Shown here: positions 26,617 to 36,218 of the stretch, in pieces
Numbering within the stretch: position 1 is the first letter of the stretch
Layout of the letters: each line of letters opens with the position of its first letter
NCBI GenBank assembly: GCA_027488935.1
Contig: JAIYAP010000081.1
Span: 62,001-126,000, forward strand
Source of the DNA: Saprospiraceae bacterium
Lineage (GTDB): Bacteria > Bacteroidota > Bacteroidia > Chitinophagales > Saprospiraceae
Reading direction: 5' to 3'
DNA length: 64,000 nucleotides
Made by a program: the position numbers and the translations under genes
Notes under the pieces: generated by a model
Database searches by the model: none
What the model saw: only the letters and a program-made list of their open reading frames with translations
What the model was told of the DNA's origin: nothing

Positions 26617-28041
26617 TTATTCCAATAATTGCCCCAACCGAACCTCCGCATCCACGATATCCTGTGCATACGTGTTTGGCGTGATGCCGTAATTCGTGAT
26701 AAAAGTCAGGAAAACCTGCTTTTTAGTGCCGGTGTAATCTATAAAGCGCTGTCGCTTTTCTATTAGTTGTTGATGGTATGCTGGAGTGATGGCGAAGGGG
26801 CCACTGTGAAATTTGATTTCACAAAGATTGATACTGTTGTCTTTGCGATCAATCAACAGGTCAATTTGGAACCCGGGCGTTCCATCCGAAGCGGGAATCC
26901 GTAAACTGGAAATTTCGGTATAAACGGCGGCTATGCCCAATGCACGTTTGATGGCGTCAATATGTTTGTAGCACAGGTTTTCAAAAGCGTAGCCTGCCCA
27001 AATCTTATAGGACTGGCTATCCGCCAGTTGTTGCCAGATTCCAGGACTGTATTTTTTATGTGCATGAATAAACCGATGGTAAAAAATGCTGTATTCGTCG
27101 ACCAGCCGATAAGTGGAACCACGTTTTTGTTTACCCAAGGGCGAATTTTCTACGACAAAATCGGAGACGATCAGTTCCGCCATGGCCCTTTGGTAACTGC
27201 CGGTGGCTGTGTGCATTCCGATTTCCTGTAGTATTTCGGTATGCAACATGCCATAATGCCGCGCAGACAGAGCAGTCACGATCTGTTGATGTATTTCGGC
27301 ATTGTTGAAAAGTGCTTGGTACAGATTGTGGTATTCGTTGTGCAAAATTCCTGTCGGGGCAAAACATAAACGCTCAATGGCCGCCGAAAAACTTTCTCCT
27401 TTTCGAAGGGTTTCCAAGTAAAACGGGATTCCGCCAAGGGCCATGTACAGCTTCGCCAAATCCTGAAGGCCGAAAGAAAGCCCTTTTTCTGCCAGAAAAG
27501 CATGGGTTTCGGCCAGCGTAAACGGGTGCAGGTGAATGTTTTCGGTGATTCGGTTGTGCAAGCCGCCCGAATCATTGATCACTTTTTTGATGATCCAGGA
27601 AGTTGCTGAACCACAAATTACCAGGATAAAGTGCGGCTCTTTGGAAAGGTAATCGTTCCAAAAATGCGCTAACATTTGCACAAAACCCGACTTCGGTGTT
27701 TCTATCCATGGTAGTTCATCCATAAATATAACATGCTTTCGATCCTGGGGCAACGTCTTAAGATACCCTTTTAACTGCAAGAAAGCTTTTTGCCAGTTTT
27801 CCGGGTTTTGAGGAACGTTCGTCCCATCATATTCGGCCAATTTTACGCTAAAGTTTACCAATTGCGTTCCCATGCTTCCATTCTGGATGCCCGTCATGCT
27901 GAAGCAGTAATGCGCTTTCAGCAAGGTATCCACCATAAAGGTCTTGCCAACACGCCGCCTTCCCGTTACTGCCAAAAACTCGGACCGCCCAGAAACAAGC
28001 AGTCGTTCGATTTTTTCAATTTCCTTTTTTCTTCCAATCAT
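26617..28041 (-). CDS. AAA ATPase fused to DUF234/PD-(D/E)XK-like domain
   Basis: The 474-residue protein opens MIGRKKEIEKIERLL, typical of the archaeal-type ATPase family (COG1672). It has Walker A VTGRRRVGKTFMVDTLL at 25-41, Walker B HVIFMDELPWIET, and a C-terminal domain with GFQIDLLIDRKDNSINLCEIKFHSG. That D...E-x-K arrangement matches a PD-(D/E)XK nuclease fold as in DUF234. Winged-helix-like middle: LQEIGMHTATGSYQRAMAELIVSDFV. Function is unknown in bacteria; such genes are often multicopy in Bacteroidota, and a selfish or defence role has been considered. A palindromic 51-bp repeat array lies directly upstream, and a 91-codon frame through it ends in an ATGA overlap with this start codon. 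Confidence 0.88.
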   Translation of the reverse strand: MIGRKKEIEKIERLLVSGRSEFLAVTGRRRVGKTFMVDTLLKAHYCFSMTGIQNGSMGTQLVNFSVKLAEYDGTNVPQNPENWQKAFLQLKGYLKTLPQDRKHVIFMDELPWIETPKSGFVQMLAHFWNDYLSKEPHFILVICGSATSWIIKKVINDSGGLHNRITENIHLHPFTLAETHAFLAEKGLSFGLQDLAKLYMALGGIPFYLETLRKGESFSAAIERLCFAPTGILHNEYHNLYQALFNNAEIHQQIVTALSARHYGMLHTEILQEIGMHTATGSYQRAMAELIVSDFVVENSPLGKQKRGSTYRLVDEYSIFYHRFIHAHKKYSPGIWQQLADSQSYKIWAGYAFENLCYKHIDAIKRALGIAAVYTEISSLRIPASDGTPGFQIDLLIDRKDNSINLCEIKFHSGPFAITPAYHQQLIEKRQRFIDYTGTKKQVFLTFITNYGITPNTYAQDIVDAEVRLGQLLE

Positions 28042-28108
28042 TTGAAAATAAGCGAGTTGTGTGTAAAAGGGGTTCTGCCCTCTCTGAAACCAAGGACAAA
28101 TTTAAATC

Positions 28109-28283
28109 TATACTTGGAAATAAGTGCAAAAAAATCGTACTTATTTCCAAATATAACCCTATATTTGGAAATAACTACCGAAAAATCGCACTTATTTCCA
28201 GACATAACCCTATACTTGGAAATAACTACCCAAAAATCGTACTTATTTCCAAATATAGCCTTATACTTGGAAATAAGTATGGA
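28109..28283. repeat. 51-bp tandem repeat array with internal inverted repeats
   Basis: Three full 51-bp units (28109-28159, 28160-28210, 28211-28261) and a 22-bp partial unit. Each contains TTGGAAATAAGT or TTGGAAATAACT and ACTTATTTCCAA about 13 bp apart, so the array is a series of hairpins. The unit length is divisible by three, so frames stay open on both strands. It lies between the ATPase start and the end of the phosphoesterase gene. Confidence 0.9.
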
Positions 28284-28314
28284 GGTAAATCCAAGTGTTA
28301 AAACCCTTTTCACG

Positions 28315-29424
28315 CTATTTACTTATCCCAAAATACGGATTTGAATTCGTACTCCAAGTCAAAATTGAACTATCCTGAACAATGGCTTCCGCATTAGCAG
28401 GCACGGTATAATATGGATTACCTTTGTCAAAACCGATTGATTTGAGTTCAATATTACCGTTTCTCAACACGTTAATCAAGGTAAATCCATAAAAAGCGGC
28501 CTGACCGGAACTGCCGCCATTGCCTGCAATAATTTGATAGGTACCCGCATTTCCGGGTTGCATGCGCTGGTAATCATGCACATGCGCAGAAAGCATGGCG
28601 CAAACATGCGATTGAGTCAGCACCGGCCATAAAATGGGGCCTTCCGGCAAACCATCGTGCCCTGTTTCAAGTTGATTGTCCACATAGCAGGGCTTATGTC
28701 CAAGCACAAAAATATGTTCAATGGATTTGTCGGCGCGGTATTGCTTTACCTTATCAACAATCCATTGCGTATCTACAATTCCTTCCAACCCATTCGGATT
28801 TTGGGCCGTTGGTTCATTATAGGTGTCTGTATTCATCACGATAAAGCCAACATTATGCCGCTTAAAGGCAAACGTCATGCGGCTGTTTCCACTTTTATCG
28901 GGTACCTGATCGCGGTCTTTCGGCATAAAACCACCCATTGATTTCATCCAGACATCCGTTGCGCCATAAAGCGGCCATTCCTTATGATGTTGGCCGGCAT
29001 ACAACATTTCATGATTGCCGGGAATTGCGATGAACTCAATGCCGGAATTTTGGAAATTGCTAAAGCCCTTATCCTGATAAAGGTTCACCCAAGCCTTTAA
29101 CTGCCCGTCTAAGGTCGTGGTATCGGTTTCACCCAATACGATATCACCCAGAAAAAAGAATTGCTCCGGCTTGTGCGGCAATTGCATGACTTGATCAAAA
29201 ATCCATTTTAGAACGGCTCGATTGGCCGTTGACCCGTCATAAGGCTGTTGTTTTGCCACGTCTTTATGGTCCAGGCGGTTACAACCGACAAAAACAAAAC
29301 TAAAAAGGATGGAGTCTTTTGATACCTGGAATGCAGGATTGGCTTGGATTTGCTCCGGTTTACCTGGATTGTTGCAGTAGATCAGCAGCAACATGAACGG
29401 CAATACAAAAAGTGATTTTTTCAT
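28315..29424 (-). CDS. metallophosphoesterase lipoprotein
   Basis: The start at 29424 gives a lipoprotein signal (MKKSLFVLPFMLLLIYC, lipobox cysteine). The remaining sequence has calcineurin-like motifs in order: FVFVGCNRLDH (degenerate first metal motif), FFLGDIVLGE (GD), AIPGNHEMLY (GNHE), FVLGHKPCY (GH) and MLSAHVHDYQRM (GHxH-like, here S-A-H-V-H). About 369 residues. Likely acts as a phosphatase or nuclease-type hydrolase in the periplasm or at the outer membrane. The longer frame to 29547 runs through a terminator hairpin and is rejected. Confidence 0.86.
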   Translation of the reverse strand: MKKSLFVLPFMLLLIYCNNPGKPEQIQANPAFQVSKDSILFSFVFVGCNRLDHKDVAKQQPYDGSTANRAVLKWIFDQVMQLPHKPEQFFFLGDIVLGETDTTTLDGQLKAWVNLYQDKGFSNFQNSGIEFIAIPGNHEMLYAGQHHKEWPLYGATDVWMKSMGGFMPKDRDQVPDKSGNSRMTFAFKRHNVGFIVMNTDTYNEPTAQNPNGLEGIVDTQWIVDKVKQYRADKSIEHIFVLGHKPCYVDNQLETGHDGLPEGPILWPVLTQSHVCAMLSAHVHDYQRMQPGNAGTYQIIAGNGGSSGQAAFYGFTLINVLRNGNIELKSIGFDKGNPYYTVPANAEAIVQDSSILTWSTNSNPYFGISK

Positions 29425-29518
29425 TTTATTAGATGGGTTTTGGAAAAAAAATTCGATTTTTTTTGCCTGTTTGGTTCCTTTTCTTGCGTTTTTCGGCATG
29501 ATATTCGTGGTAATAAAT

Positions 29519-29557
29519 GAAAAATCCCGGATTTTGGGTTTCACCAAAGTCCGGGAT
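29519..29557 (-). terminator. terminator, palindrome family B copy 2
   Basis: ATCCCGGATTTTGG pairs with CCAAAGTCCGGGAT around GTTTCA. Read on the minus strand it is followed by TTTTTC and lies 16 bp after the porin stop codon, so it should end the kdp-linked transcript. Confidence 0.85.
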
Positions 29558-29572
29558 GACGCATGTTGTTCT

Positions 29573-30652
29573 TTAAAACCAAACCGCCAAAGAAGTAACT
29601 AAAAGCCCATTCGTATTGGTGGAGCGACCGTCCCGAACAAAGATATCGTCTTGGCTATTCAGAACCCGGCCTTCCAGGCGCCACAGGGCGTTTTTATGTA
29701 CCGTTACATCTAAATTGGCCGAAAATCCAAGGGTTTGAAACCCATTCGGCGTGCCGGTTGAAATGATGACACCGTTTGCGTCATCATACAATTCGGCCCG
29801 TGCTGCGATACCGATCCGATCGTTGAAGGCATACCGTGCAATGAGGATCGGTGAAAACCAAAAATTGGCATTTGCTGCTGGAACGGGGCTTTCTTCCCAG
29901 CCAGTATCCAAGCCCAAAGTCAAGCCAAATGCATTATTGAGTTGAAAAATACCGTAAAAGTTGTGAAAAACGCGGATCAAACGCGCGGCATCCGGTTTGT
30001 CGGTGCCTACAAAGCCGCTGCTATTAAGTGTAATGCGTGCATTGGGTTTGTATAGAATTTGCCAGCCCCCCGATACAAGGGAGTTGCCGGGCACGCGTTG
30101 GATCCGTTGCCAACCGTTCAAAGCCAAGGCGCTCAACATCCATTTTTCGTTTTTAGAGGTAAAGGTCAATTTAGCGCCTGCTTCATAGTAAGGTGAATTT
30201 TCAGCCAGGATGCTTCGTGTTAGCGTCCAGCAATCCTTCCCGATGGCGCTTTCAAAACCAATATGCGAACCAAAAATGCCCGCATCGATCCATAAATTGT
30301 GTTTTTTAGACAATTTAACGCCTGCATTTGCTTCTAATACATTGCGCAGGGTGCCGGGCTCACTCGCCAAATTGGCGTTGGCATACGTACCGGCCATCAA
30401 GGCCAAGTTGGCGCGGGTACGGTCGGTACTGACCGCCCCTTTAATGTATGCGAGGTTGATATTGAATTCGTTGTGCCGGTTGTGGGAGTAAATGAAACCT
30501 GGACGTTCGCTATTTTTGGGCTGGTTTAAGTCGTAGCCATAATATGACTCTGCATAACCGCTGATGGTCCATTTCAGGGCGGAAGTGTCGGATTGGGCAG
30601 ATGCCTGTGTAAGCAAAAAGAAAAAGGACAAAAGGCGTAAAAGATGTTTCAT
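29573..30652 (-). CDS. outer-membrane beta-barrel porin linked to kdp
   Basis: The 359-residue protein has a signal peptide (LLRLLSFFFLLTQASAQ) and starts with WTISGYAESYYGYDLNQPKNSERPGF, then alternating beta-strands ending LVTSLAVWF (terminal aromatic). This matches the bbp2/OmpL-like porin family. It is the last gene of the kdp block, about 110 bp after the histidine kinase. A porin supplying potassium or other ions across the outer membrane to KdpFABC is an inference from position. A dispersed repeat lies in the gap, so it may have its own promoter. Confidence 0.82.
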   Translation of the reverse strand: MKHLLRLLSFFFLLTQASAQSDTSALKWTISGYAESYYGYDLNQPKNSERPGFIYSHNRHNEFNINLAYIKGAVSTDRTRANLALMAGTYANANLASEPGTLRNVLEANAGVKLSKKHNLWIDAGIFGSHIGFESAIGKDCWTLTRSILAENSPYYEAGAKLTFTSKNEKWMLSALALNGWQRIQRVPGNSLVSGGWQILYKPNARITLNSSGFVGTDKPDAARLIRVFHNFYGIFQLNNAFGLTLGLDTGWEESPVPAANANFWFSPILIARYAFNDRIGIAARAELYDDANGVIISTGTPNGFQTLGFSANLDVTVHKNALWRLEGRVLNSQDDIFVRDGRSTNTNGLLVTSLAVWF

Positions 30653-30679
30653 GTTTGTGGTTTTATTATAATCAATGCA

Positions 30680-30764
30680 AAGTGGTTATGAAAACAGATG
30701 GCTTCTAATCCATTGAAAATCATTTTTTTATCCATCCACCCTTTAAATTCATTTAAATCTGGGT
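30680..30764 (+). repeat. dispersed repeat family C, copy 2
   Basis: An 85-bp copy opening AAGTGGTTATGAAAA, with core CTAATCCATTGAAAATC and a tail ending ATTTAAATCTGGGT. It matches the copy in the kdpA-kdpB gap in inverted orientation and ends one base before the histidine-kinase stop codon. Confidence 0.85.
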
Positions 30765-32495
30765 CTAGGGCAGGGTTGGCATGCTGACGATAAAGGTGCT
30801 ACCAACACCGATCGCACTTTCCACAGCGATGGACCCTCCCTGGGCTTCAATGAATGCTTTGCTGATCGCAAGACCCAGTCCGGTACCTTCTTTTTTAGCG
30901 CCGGGTGCACGGAAATATCGGTCAAAAATTTTATTTTTATATTGGGGCGCGATACCTGTACCAGTATCTTTTACAAAAAATTGCAATTGATTCAGTTGGG
31001 GCACAATGTTCAAGTAAATTATTGTATTTTCATAAGAGTACTGAATGGCATTTGCAATCAAATTGGTTAATACCCAGGATGTTTTTTCATGATCTGCTAA
31101 TATTTCGGGCAGGTTTTCGGGGTAACTTAATTCAAACTTAATTTTCTTTTGTTCCGCCTGTATTTTGGTAGCGTTGATGGCATATTGGAGCATTGCTAAT
31201 GGGGCCGCGGGGAGTATGGAAAGTTGCATATTTCCGCTTTCCACTTGCGATATATTTAACAATTCTCCGGTGATGCTCAACAGGCGGGTCGCGTCCTCTT
31301 GAATGCCTTCAACTAAGTGCTTTTGCTCGGCATTTAAAGTGCCTATTTGTTCATTTTCAAGCAATTGTAAACTCAATTTAATGGATGCAATGGGTGTTTT
31401 AAATTCATGTGAAAGCGTGGCAATGAAGTTTGTTTTGGCAAAATCGAGTTCCTTGTATTCGGTAATATTGCGCAAGATAATAACATGACCGATCACAACG
31501 ATGTCTTTTTCGGCAGTCGGGGTGATGGAGATTTGTAGATTTTGTTTTTCAAAATAGCTCTCTTTCCCATCCGCATAAATTTTGATCGGATTTATTTTAT
31601 GGGTTTTTGCATCCTGCGCTGGCTGCCCAATATCCTGCACCAGCGCCCGAATGAGGTCATTTTGAAGCGCCAGTTCTTTGGCCGGTTTGCCAATTAAATC
31701 GGGTTGTTTTAACCCAATGATCTGGACGGCTTCTTCATTCACAAAAATTACATTCAATTGCTCATCCAACCCGAGTACAGGGTCGTGCATGTTGTTAATA
31801 AGCGTTTCAATGCGCTTTTTTTCCATCATGAGTTTCGACAAATTGCTATTGTTGTACTCTTGCAGTTTTTCGGCCATGATGTTAAAAGACCGGGCCAGGT
31901 CACCGTATTCATTGTGCGTTTCAAAATGCACCCGCTCTGAATATTTTTTATCTGCTATTTGTTTTATACTGTTAGTCAGTTCATTAATAGGGTCAGCAAT
32001 GTTGGAAGGCAGGTTAATTAACAGGGTAAAAGCGATCAGAAAACAGAGGGTCGCCGTAGCCGCAATCCAAAAAGTAGCAAATTCTGCGGTTTCCTGGGCG
32101 TGTTCACTCTTGCGCTGAATGGCATGCATGTTCATCTCCATCAATTTGTAGATTTCCTTGCGCATGCGTGGTTTGCGTAAACTATCTGCCGAATTTAATT
32201 TAAATTCATTATAAAACGCCCTTAATTGTTGGGTGACTTCCAATTCCCCAACTTCTGTAATGGTATGCTCTTGCGCAACCAGGTTTTCTTCGAATATTTC
32301 CTGCGATTTATCATCCGATAAATCCAGTTCCACCAACATTTTACGCGCATAATCCAGGGTATTGTAATTAGCCACTAAAATATTTTCTGTATCTGCTTTC
32401 AAGGCATTGATGTAAATGGCCCCCACCAATCCCAGCAGGATGATCAGCATAAACAATAGGCCAACGCCCAACGTAATTTTGGTTTTAATTTTCAT
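30765..32495 (-). CDS. membrane sensor histidine kinase of the split KdpD pair (HAMP-PAS-HisKA)
   Basis: The 576-residue protein has two membrane segments (about 8-30 and 143-164) flanking a periplasmic helical domain, then HAMP (IADPINELTNSIKQIADKKY), PAS (LINNMHDPVLGLDEQLNVIFVNEEAV), HisKA with FIATLSHEFKTPIASIKL (phospho-His) and HATPase (VLTNLIANAIQYS N-box; FVKDTGTGIAP; GTGLGLAISKAFIEAQGG). It starts directly after the stop of the KdpD sensor gene (TAA-ATG), so the two act together as a split KdpD. In proteobacteria these parts are one polypeptide. Expected partner: the NtrC-type regulator at 38885-40231. Confidence 0.9.
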   Translation of the reverse strand: MKIKTKITLGVGLLFMLIILLGLVGAIYINALKADTENILVANYNTLDYARKMLVELDLSDDKSQEIFEENLVAQEHTITEVGELEVTQQLRAFYNEFKLNSADSLRKPRMRKEIYKLMEMNMHAIQRKSEHAQETAEFATFWIAATATLCFLIAFTLLINLPSNIADPINELTNSIKQIADKKYSERVHFETHNEYGDLARSFNIMAEKLQEYNNSNLSKLMMEKKRIETLINNMHDPVLGLDEQLNVIFVNEEAVQIIGLKQPDLIGKPAKELALQNDLIRALVQDIGQPAQDAKTHKINPIKIYADGKESYFEKQNLQISITPTAEKDIVVIGHVIILRNITEYKELDFAKTNFIATLSHEFKTPIASIKLSLQLLENEQIGTLNAEQKHLVEGIQEDATRLLSITGELLNISQVESGNMQLSILPAAPLAMLQYAINATKIQAEQKKIKFELSYPENLPEILADHEKTSWVLTNLIANAIQYSYENTIIYLNIVPQLNQLQFFVKDTGTGIAPQYKNKIFDRYFRAPGAKKEGTGLGLAISKAFIEAQGGSIAVESAIGVGSTFIVSMPTLP

Positions 32496-33620
32496 TTAGG
32501 ATAAAATGACCAGGTCAATACTGACGGCTGATAGTTTTTTTAATAACTCGTTGAACACATTGGTTGCCAGGATTATTTTAAACAAACTTAAATGCGGTTT
32601 CCCGATACAAATGGTGGTAATATGATGCATTTCTGCCTGCTCAACAATGGATTTCGAAATATGCGCACTTTCCACTTTTATAATTTCGGCCCCTAATTCG
32701 GTGGCCAGTTTGAAATTATTGATCAAATGCCGCTGTTTGTCCAAGGCAATTTTATCCATGCTTTCGGCGGGTATTTGCACATACAACACAAACCATTTGC
32801 TGTTGTAGTAATTGGCCAAACGTGCCGTTTTTCGAATCACCGCTTTCGCCGTTTTTTCGTTGCTGCTGATACAGGCCATGAACCGTTCATGCCGGAGTAC
32901 ATTGCCTTTGGTTATTTCCGTTTCCACTTTTCGCTCCACCTGCGAGGCCACTTCCTTCAAGGCCAATTCCCGCAATTGAAGGATATGATCACTTTTGAAA
33001 AAATTGTTGAGCGCCACTTCGATTTTACCGGGCTCGTAAATTTTCCCCTCTTTCAAGCGTAAAATCAATTCATCGGCCGTAAGGTCAATATTCACCACTT
33101 CATCGGCTTGTGCCAACACACTATCAGGAATGCGTTCCTTGACTTCTATGCCCGTAATGTGTTTAATTTCTTCGTTTAAACTTTCAATATGTTGAATATT
33201 TACCGCCGAAATTACATTGATCCCGGCATCCAGGATCTCCATTACATCTTGCCAACGTTTTTCATGCGTACTGCCTTCGATGTTGGTGTGCGCAAGTTCG
33301 TCTACAATGACCACTTCAGGCCGCAAATTAATAATCGCCTGCACATCCATTTCTTCCAATGCTTTGCCCTTGTAAAATAATTGGCGGCGCGGAATGATGG
33401 GCAAGCCCTCTAATAAATCCTGGGTTTCCTTCCGATTATGGGTTTCAATGTACCCGATTTTTACATCAATGCCGTTTTTGAGCAAGGTGCGCGTTTCCTG
33501 GAGCATGCGGTAGGTTTTCCCCACGCCCGCGCTCATGCCCACGTAAATTTTAAACTTTCCGCGCCTCGATTTTTTGATCAAATCCAGGAAACGCTTTACA
33601 TTTTGCTCCTTTTCGGTCAT
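32496..33620 (-). CDS. kdpD: KdpD N-terminal sensor protein (KdpD plus USP domains, no kinase)
   Basis: The 374-residue protein matches only the cytosolic N-terminal half of KdpD: KFKIYVGMSAGVGKTYRMLQE (Walker A-like G-x-G-K-T), VVIVDELAHTNIEGSTHEKRWQDV, INVISAVNIQHIESLN, followed by a universal-stress-protein domain (about 240-374). It lacks transmembrane segments and a kinase core; these come from the next gene. Its ATG overlaps the kdpC stop (TAATG). The arrangement implies a trans-acting sensor. I expect K+ or c-di-AMP/ATP responsiveness by analogy with KdpD-USP; not shown by sequence. Confidence 0.92.
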   Translation of the reverse strand: MTEKEQNVKRFLDLIKKSRRGKFKIYVGMSAGVGKTYRMLQETRTLLKNGIDVKIGYIETHNRKETQDLLEGLPIIPRRQLFYKGKALEEMDVQAIINLRPEVVIVDELAHTNIEGSTHEKRWQDVMEILDAGINVISAVNIQHIESLNEEIKHITGIEVKERIPDSVLAQADEVVNIDLTADELILRLKEGKIYEPGKIEVALNNFFKSDHILQLRELALKEVASQVERKVETEITKGNVLRHERFMACISSNEKTAKAVIRKTARLANYYNSKWFVLYVQIPAESMDKIALDKQRHLINNFKLATELGAEIIKVESAHISKSIVEQAEMHHITTICIGKPHLSLFKIILATNVFNELLKKLSAVSIDLVILS

Positions 33621-34192
33621 TATTGTATCGATTTACTCACCTGATCGAGGGCAAGGTTTATTTTTAAAACATTTATTTTTTCGGGTCCAAACATACCCCA
33701 AAAAGGCTTTTCGGTTTGTTCGTCAATGAGTTGTACAAGGGTCGATTCGTTCAGTTTGCGCAGTTTGGCAATACGTTTTACCTGCACTTTGGCTGCGGCT
33801 ACTGAGATGTTGGGGTCTAATCCACTGCCACTTGTGGTCACTAAATCTGACGGAATTTCCGATTTTTGAACGCCTGGATTGTGTACTAAAAAACTGTCAA
33901 TGCGCGCTTGCACGGTCGCCAGGTACTCGGGATTGTTTGGGCCTTTGTTGCTGCCGCCCGATCCCGCCGCGTTGTAGCCTACTGCCGATGGCCGGGAATA
34001 GAAATAAATATCCTGGGTAAAGGACTGGCCGATGTTGGTGTAGTACGTTTTGCCGTCCTGCACGGTTGTTTCGCCTTTGCCGCCATTAGGGGTAATAAAC
34101 GAAAAGCCATATACGAGCGCCGTGTAAATACCGGCAAAAAAAACGATCGTAACCAGCGTCAAACGGAGGGCTGAAAAAATATTGGATTTCAT
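33620..34192 (-). CDS. kdpC: KdpC, potassium-transporting ATPase subunit C
   Basis: 190 residues, one N-terminal membrane helix (LRLTLVTIVFFAGIYTALVYGFSF) and the conserved KdpC body: GQSFTQDIYFYSRPSAVGYNAAGSGGSNKGPNNPEYL, TTSGSGLDPNISVAAAKVQVKRIAKLR and LVQLIDEQTE. The VTxSGSGLDPxIS signature is diagnostic. It is part of the KdpFABC complex; 11 bp from kdpB and overlapping kdpD by one base. Confidence 0.96.
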   Translation of the reverse strand: MKSNIFSALRLTLVTIVFFAGIYTALVYGFSFITPNGGKGETTVQDGKTYYTNIGQSFTQDIYFYSRPSAVGYNAAGSGGSNKGPNNPEYLATVQARIDSFLVHNPGVQKSEIPSDLVTTSGSGLDPNISVAAAKVQVKRIAKLRKLNESTLVQLIDEQTEKPFWGMFGPEKINVLKINLALDQVSKSIQ

Positions 34193-34203
34193 GTTGTTGT
34201 TCG

Positions 34204-36213
34204 TTATAGAAAGCTTGCTACAATTAGATCAATGAGTTTGATGCCGAAAAATGGCACAATCACGCCGCCCAAGCCATAAATAAACAGGTTGCGCCGCAAC
34301 AAAGCCGATGCACCAATCGGTTTATAGGCTACCCCGCGTAAGGCCAGCGGGATCAGCAAAGGAATGATGAGCGCATTGAAAATCACGGCCGATAAAATCG
34401 CGCTTTCCGGACTGTGTAATTGCATGATATTCAAGCCTTGTAACGATGGAATGGCCACAATAAACAAGGCTGGAATGATGGCAAAATACTTGGCCACATC
34501 ATTGGCGATCGAAAAGGTGGTCAGCGTGCCGCGGGTCATGAGCAATTGCTTGCCAATTTCCACAATTTCAATGAGTTTGGTGGGGTCATTGTCCAAATCG
34601 ACCATATTACCGGCCTCTTTGGCGGCTTGGGTGCCGCTGTTCATAGCTACGCCCACATCTGCCTGCGCGAGCGCGGGTGCATCGTTGGTGCCGTCGCCCA
34701 TCATGGCCACCAGGCGTCCTTCTTGTTGTTCTTTGATGATGTATTGCATCTTGTCTTCGGGCTTGGCTTCGGCGATAAAGTCATCTACCCCCGCTTTTTC
34801 GGCAATAAATTTGGCGGTTAAAGGATTGTCGCCCGTTACCATCACGGTTTTGATGCCCATTTTGCGCAAACGTTCGAAGCGCTCGCTGATGCCCGGTTTG
34901 ATAATGTCTTGTAATTCCACCACGCCGATCACTTTTTCGTTTTCGGCTACCACCAGCGGGGTACCACCATTGCTTGAAATCTGATTGACCATTTTAGCGG
35001 TCTCCTCCGGGAAGACATTTCCTGCGGCCTGGCTCAGGTTGCGCATGGCATCCGAAGCGCCTTTACGGATCCGCGTTGTACCAAAATCGATCCCGGAACT
35101 GCGGGTTTCAGCGGTAAATTTTATAAAACGCGGGTTTTCAACATTGAACGAAAGCGGATCAACGCCTGCCAGTTCTACAATGGATTTTCCTTCCGGCGTA
35201 TCGTCTGCGATGGAACTTAGGGCAACCGCTCGGATAAAATCTTGGGTTTCTACCCCATTGGAAGGGTAAAAGTTGGTCGCTTTCCGGTTGCCGATGGTGA
35301 TGGTGCCGGTTTTATCCAACAGCAACACATCAATATCGCCCGCCGTTTCTACTGCTTTTCCCGATTTGGTGATCACATTGGCCTTTAAAGCGCGGTCCAT
35401 GCCCGCAATACCAATGGCAGAAAGCAAGCCGCCAATGGTAGTCGGGATCAAACAAACAAACAGCGAAATAAAGGCTGCAATGGTGATCGGCGCGCCTGCA
35501 TAATCGGCAAACGGCTTCAACGTGATGGTTACAATGATAAAAACGAGGGTAAAACCCGCCAAAAGGATCGTCAAGGCGATCTCATTGGGCGTTTTTTGCC
35601 GACTAGCACCTTCCACCAGAGCGATCATTTTATCCAAAAAACTCTCGCCCGGCTCGGTCGTTACGATTACTTTGATTTTGTCGGACAACACCTTGGTGCC
35701 GCCGGTTACTGAACTTTTATCGCCCCCCGCTTCCCGGATGACGGGTGCGCTTTCGCCCGTGATGGCGCTTTCGTCGATCGTGGCTAAGCCTTCGATAATT
35801 TCGCCGTCGGTCGGGATGGTATCGCCTGCTTCACAGACAAAAATATTGCCTTTTCTGAGTTGTGCGGAAGAAACTAACTGGCCATTTTCGAGGCGGGCGG
35901 GCGTTTCTTCCCGGGTTTTGCGCAAACTATCGGCCTGGGCTTTGCCGCGTGCTTCGGCGATGGCTTCGGCGAAATTGGCAAACAACAGCGTAAGCAACAG
36001 GACCAGAAAAACGACAAAATTATAGCCCAATCCACCTTGTCCACGTTCACCCAGCATAATCCAAAGACAAACAAAAAGCATCACCAGTGTTCCAATTTCT
36101 ACCGTAAACATGACGGGATTGCGGAACATACTGCGTGGGTCGAGTTTCACGAAAGACTGTCGACAAGCGGTCAAAACCTGTGCTTTCGGAAATAAAGAAT
36201 TATTTGATTTCAT
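34204..36213 (-). CDS. kdpB: KdpB, P-type ATPase catalytic subunit
   Basis: About 669 residues from ATG 36213. P-type motifs are complete: [11 protein letters not shown] (actuator TGES), [14 protein letters not shown] (phosphorylated Asp), KGASDAMRN (nucleotide domain), VTGDNPLTA and [24 protein letters not shown] (hinge). The [15 protein letters not shown] segment is specific for KdpB. The frame continues upstream to 36270, but that part is encoded by a dispersed repeat and is unlikely to be translated. Partners: KdpA, KdpC and KdpF. Confidence 0.97.
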   Translation of the reverse strand: MKSNNSLFPKAQVLTACRQSFVKLDPRSMFRNPVMFTVEIGTLVMLFVCLWIMLGERGQGGLGYNFVVFLVLLLTLLFANFAEAIAEARGKAQADSLRKTREETPARLENGQLVSSAQLRKGNIFVCEAGDTIPTDGEIIEGLATIDESAITGESAPVIREAGGDKSSVTGGTKVLSDKIKVIVTTEPGESFLDKMIALVEGASRQKTPNEIALTILLAGFTLVFIIVTITLKPFADYAGAPITIAAFISLFVCLIPTTIGGLLSAIGIAGMDRALKANVITKSGKAVETAGDIDVLLLDKTGTITIGNRKATNFYPSNGVETQDFIRAVALSSIADDTPEGKSIVELAGVDPLSFNVENPRFIKFTAETRSSGIDFGTTRIRKGASDAMRNLSQAAGNVFPEETAKMVNQISSNGGTPLVVAENEKVIGVVELQDIIKPGISERFERLRKMGIKTVMVTGDNPLTAKFIAEKAGVDDFIAEAKPEDKMQYIIKEQQEGRLVAMMGDGTNDAPALAQADVGVAMNSGTQAAKEAGNMVDLDNDPTKLIEIVEIGKQLLMTRGTLTTFSIANDVAKYFAIIPALFIVAIPSLQGLNIMQLHSPESAILSAVIFNALIIPLLIPLALRGVAYKPIGASALLRRNLFIYGLGGVIVPFFGIKLIDLIVASFL

Positions 36214-36218
36214 ATTAT

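Noticed and set aside
28109-28283. CRISPR array
   Set aside because: Units are contiguous 51-bp tandem repeats without unique spacers, and no cas genes are present.
28059-28301. Plus-strand frames through the 51-bp repeat array
   Set aside because: A repeat length divisible by three keeps several frames open by chance; no start context or following gene supports translation on this strand.
34364-34984. Plus-strand frame of 206 codons opposite kdpB
   Set aside because: Antisense shadow with serine/alanine-rich composition.
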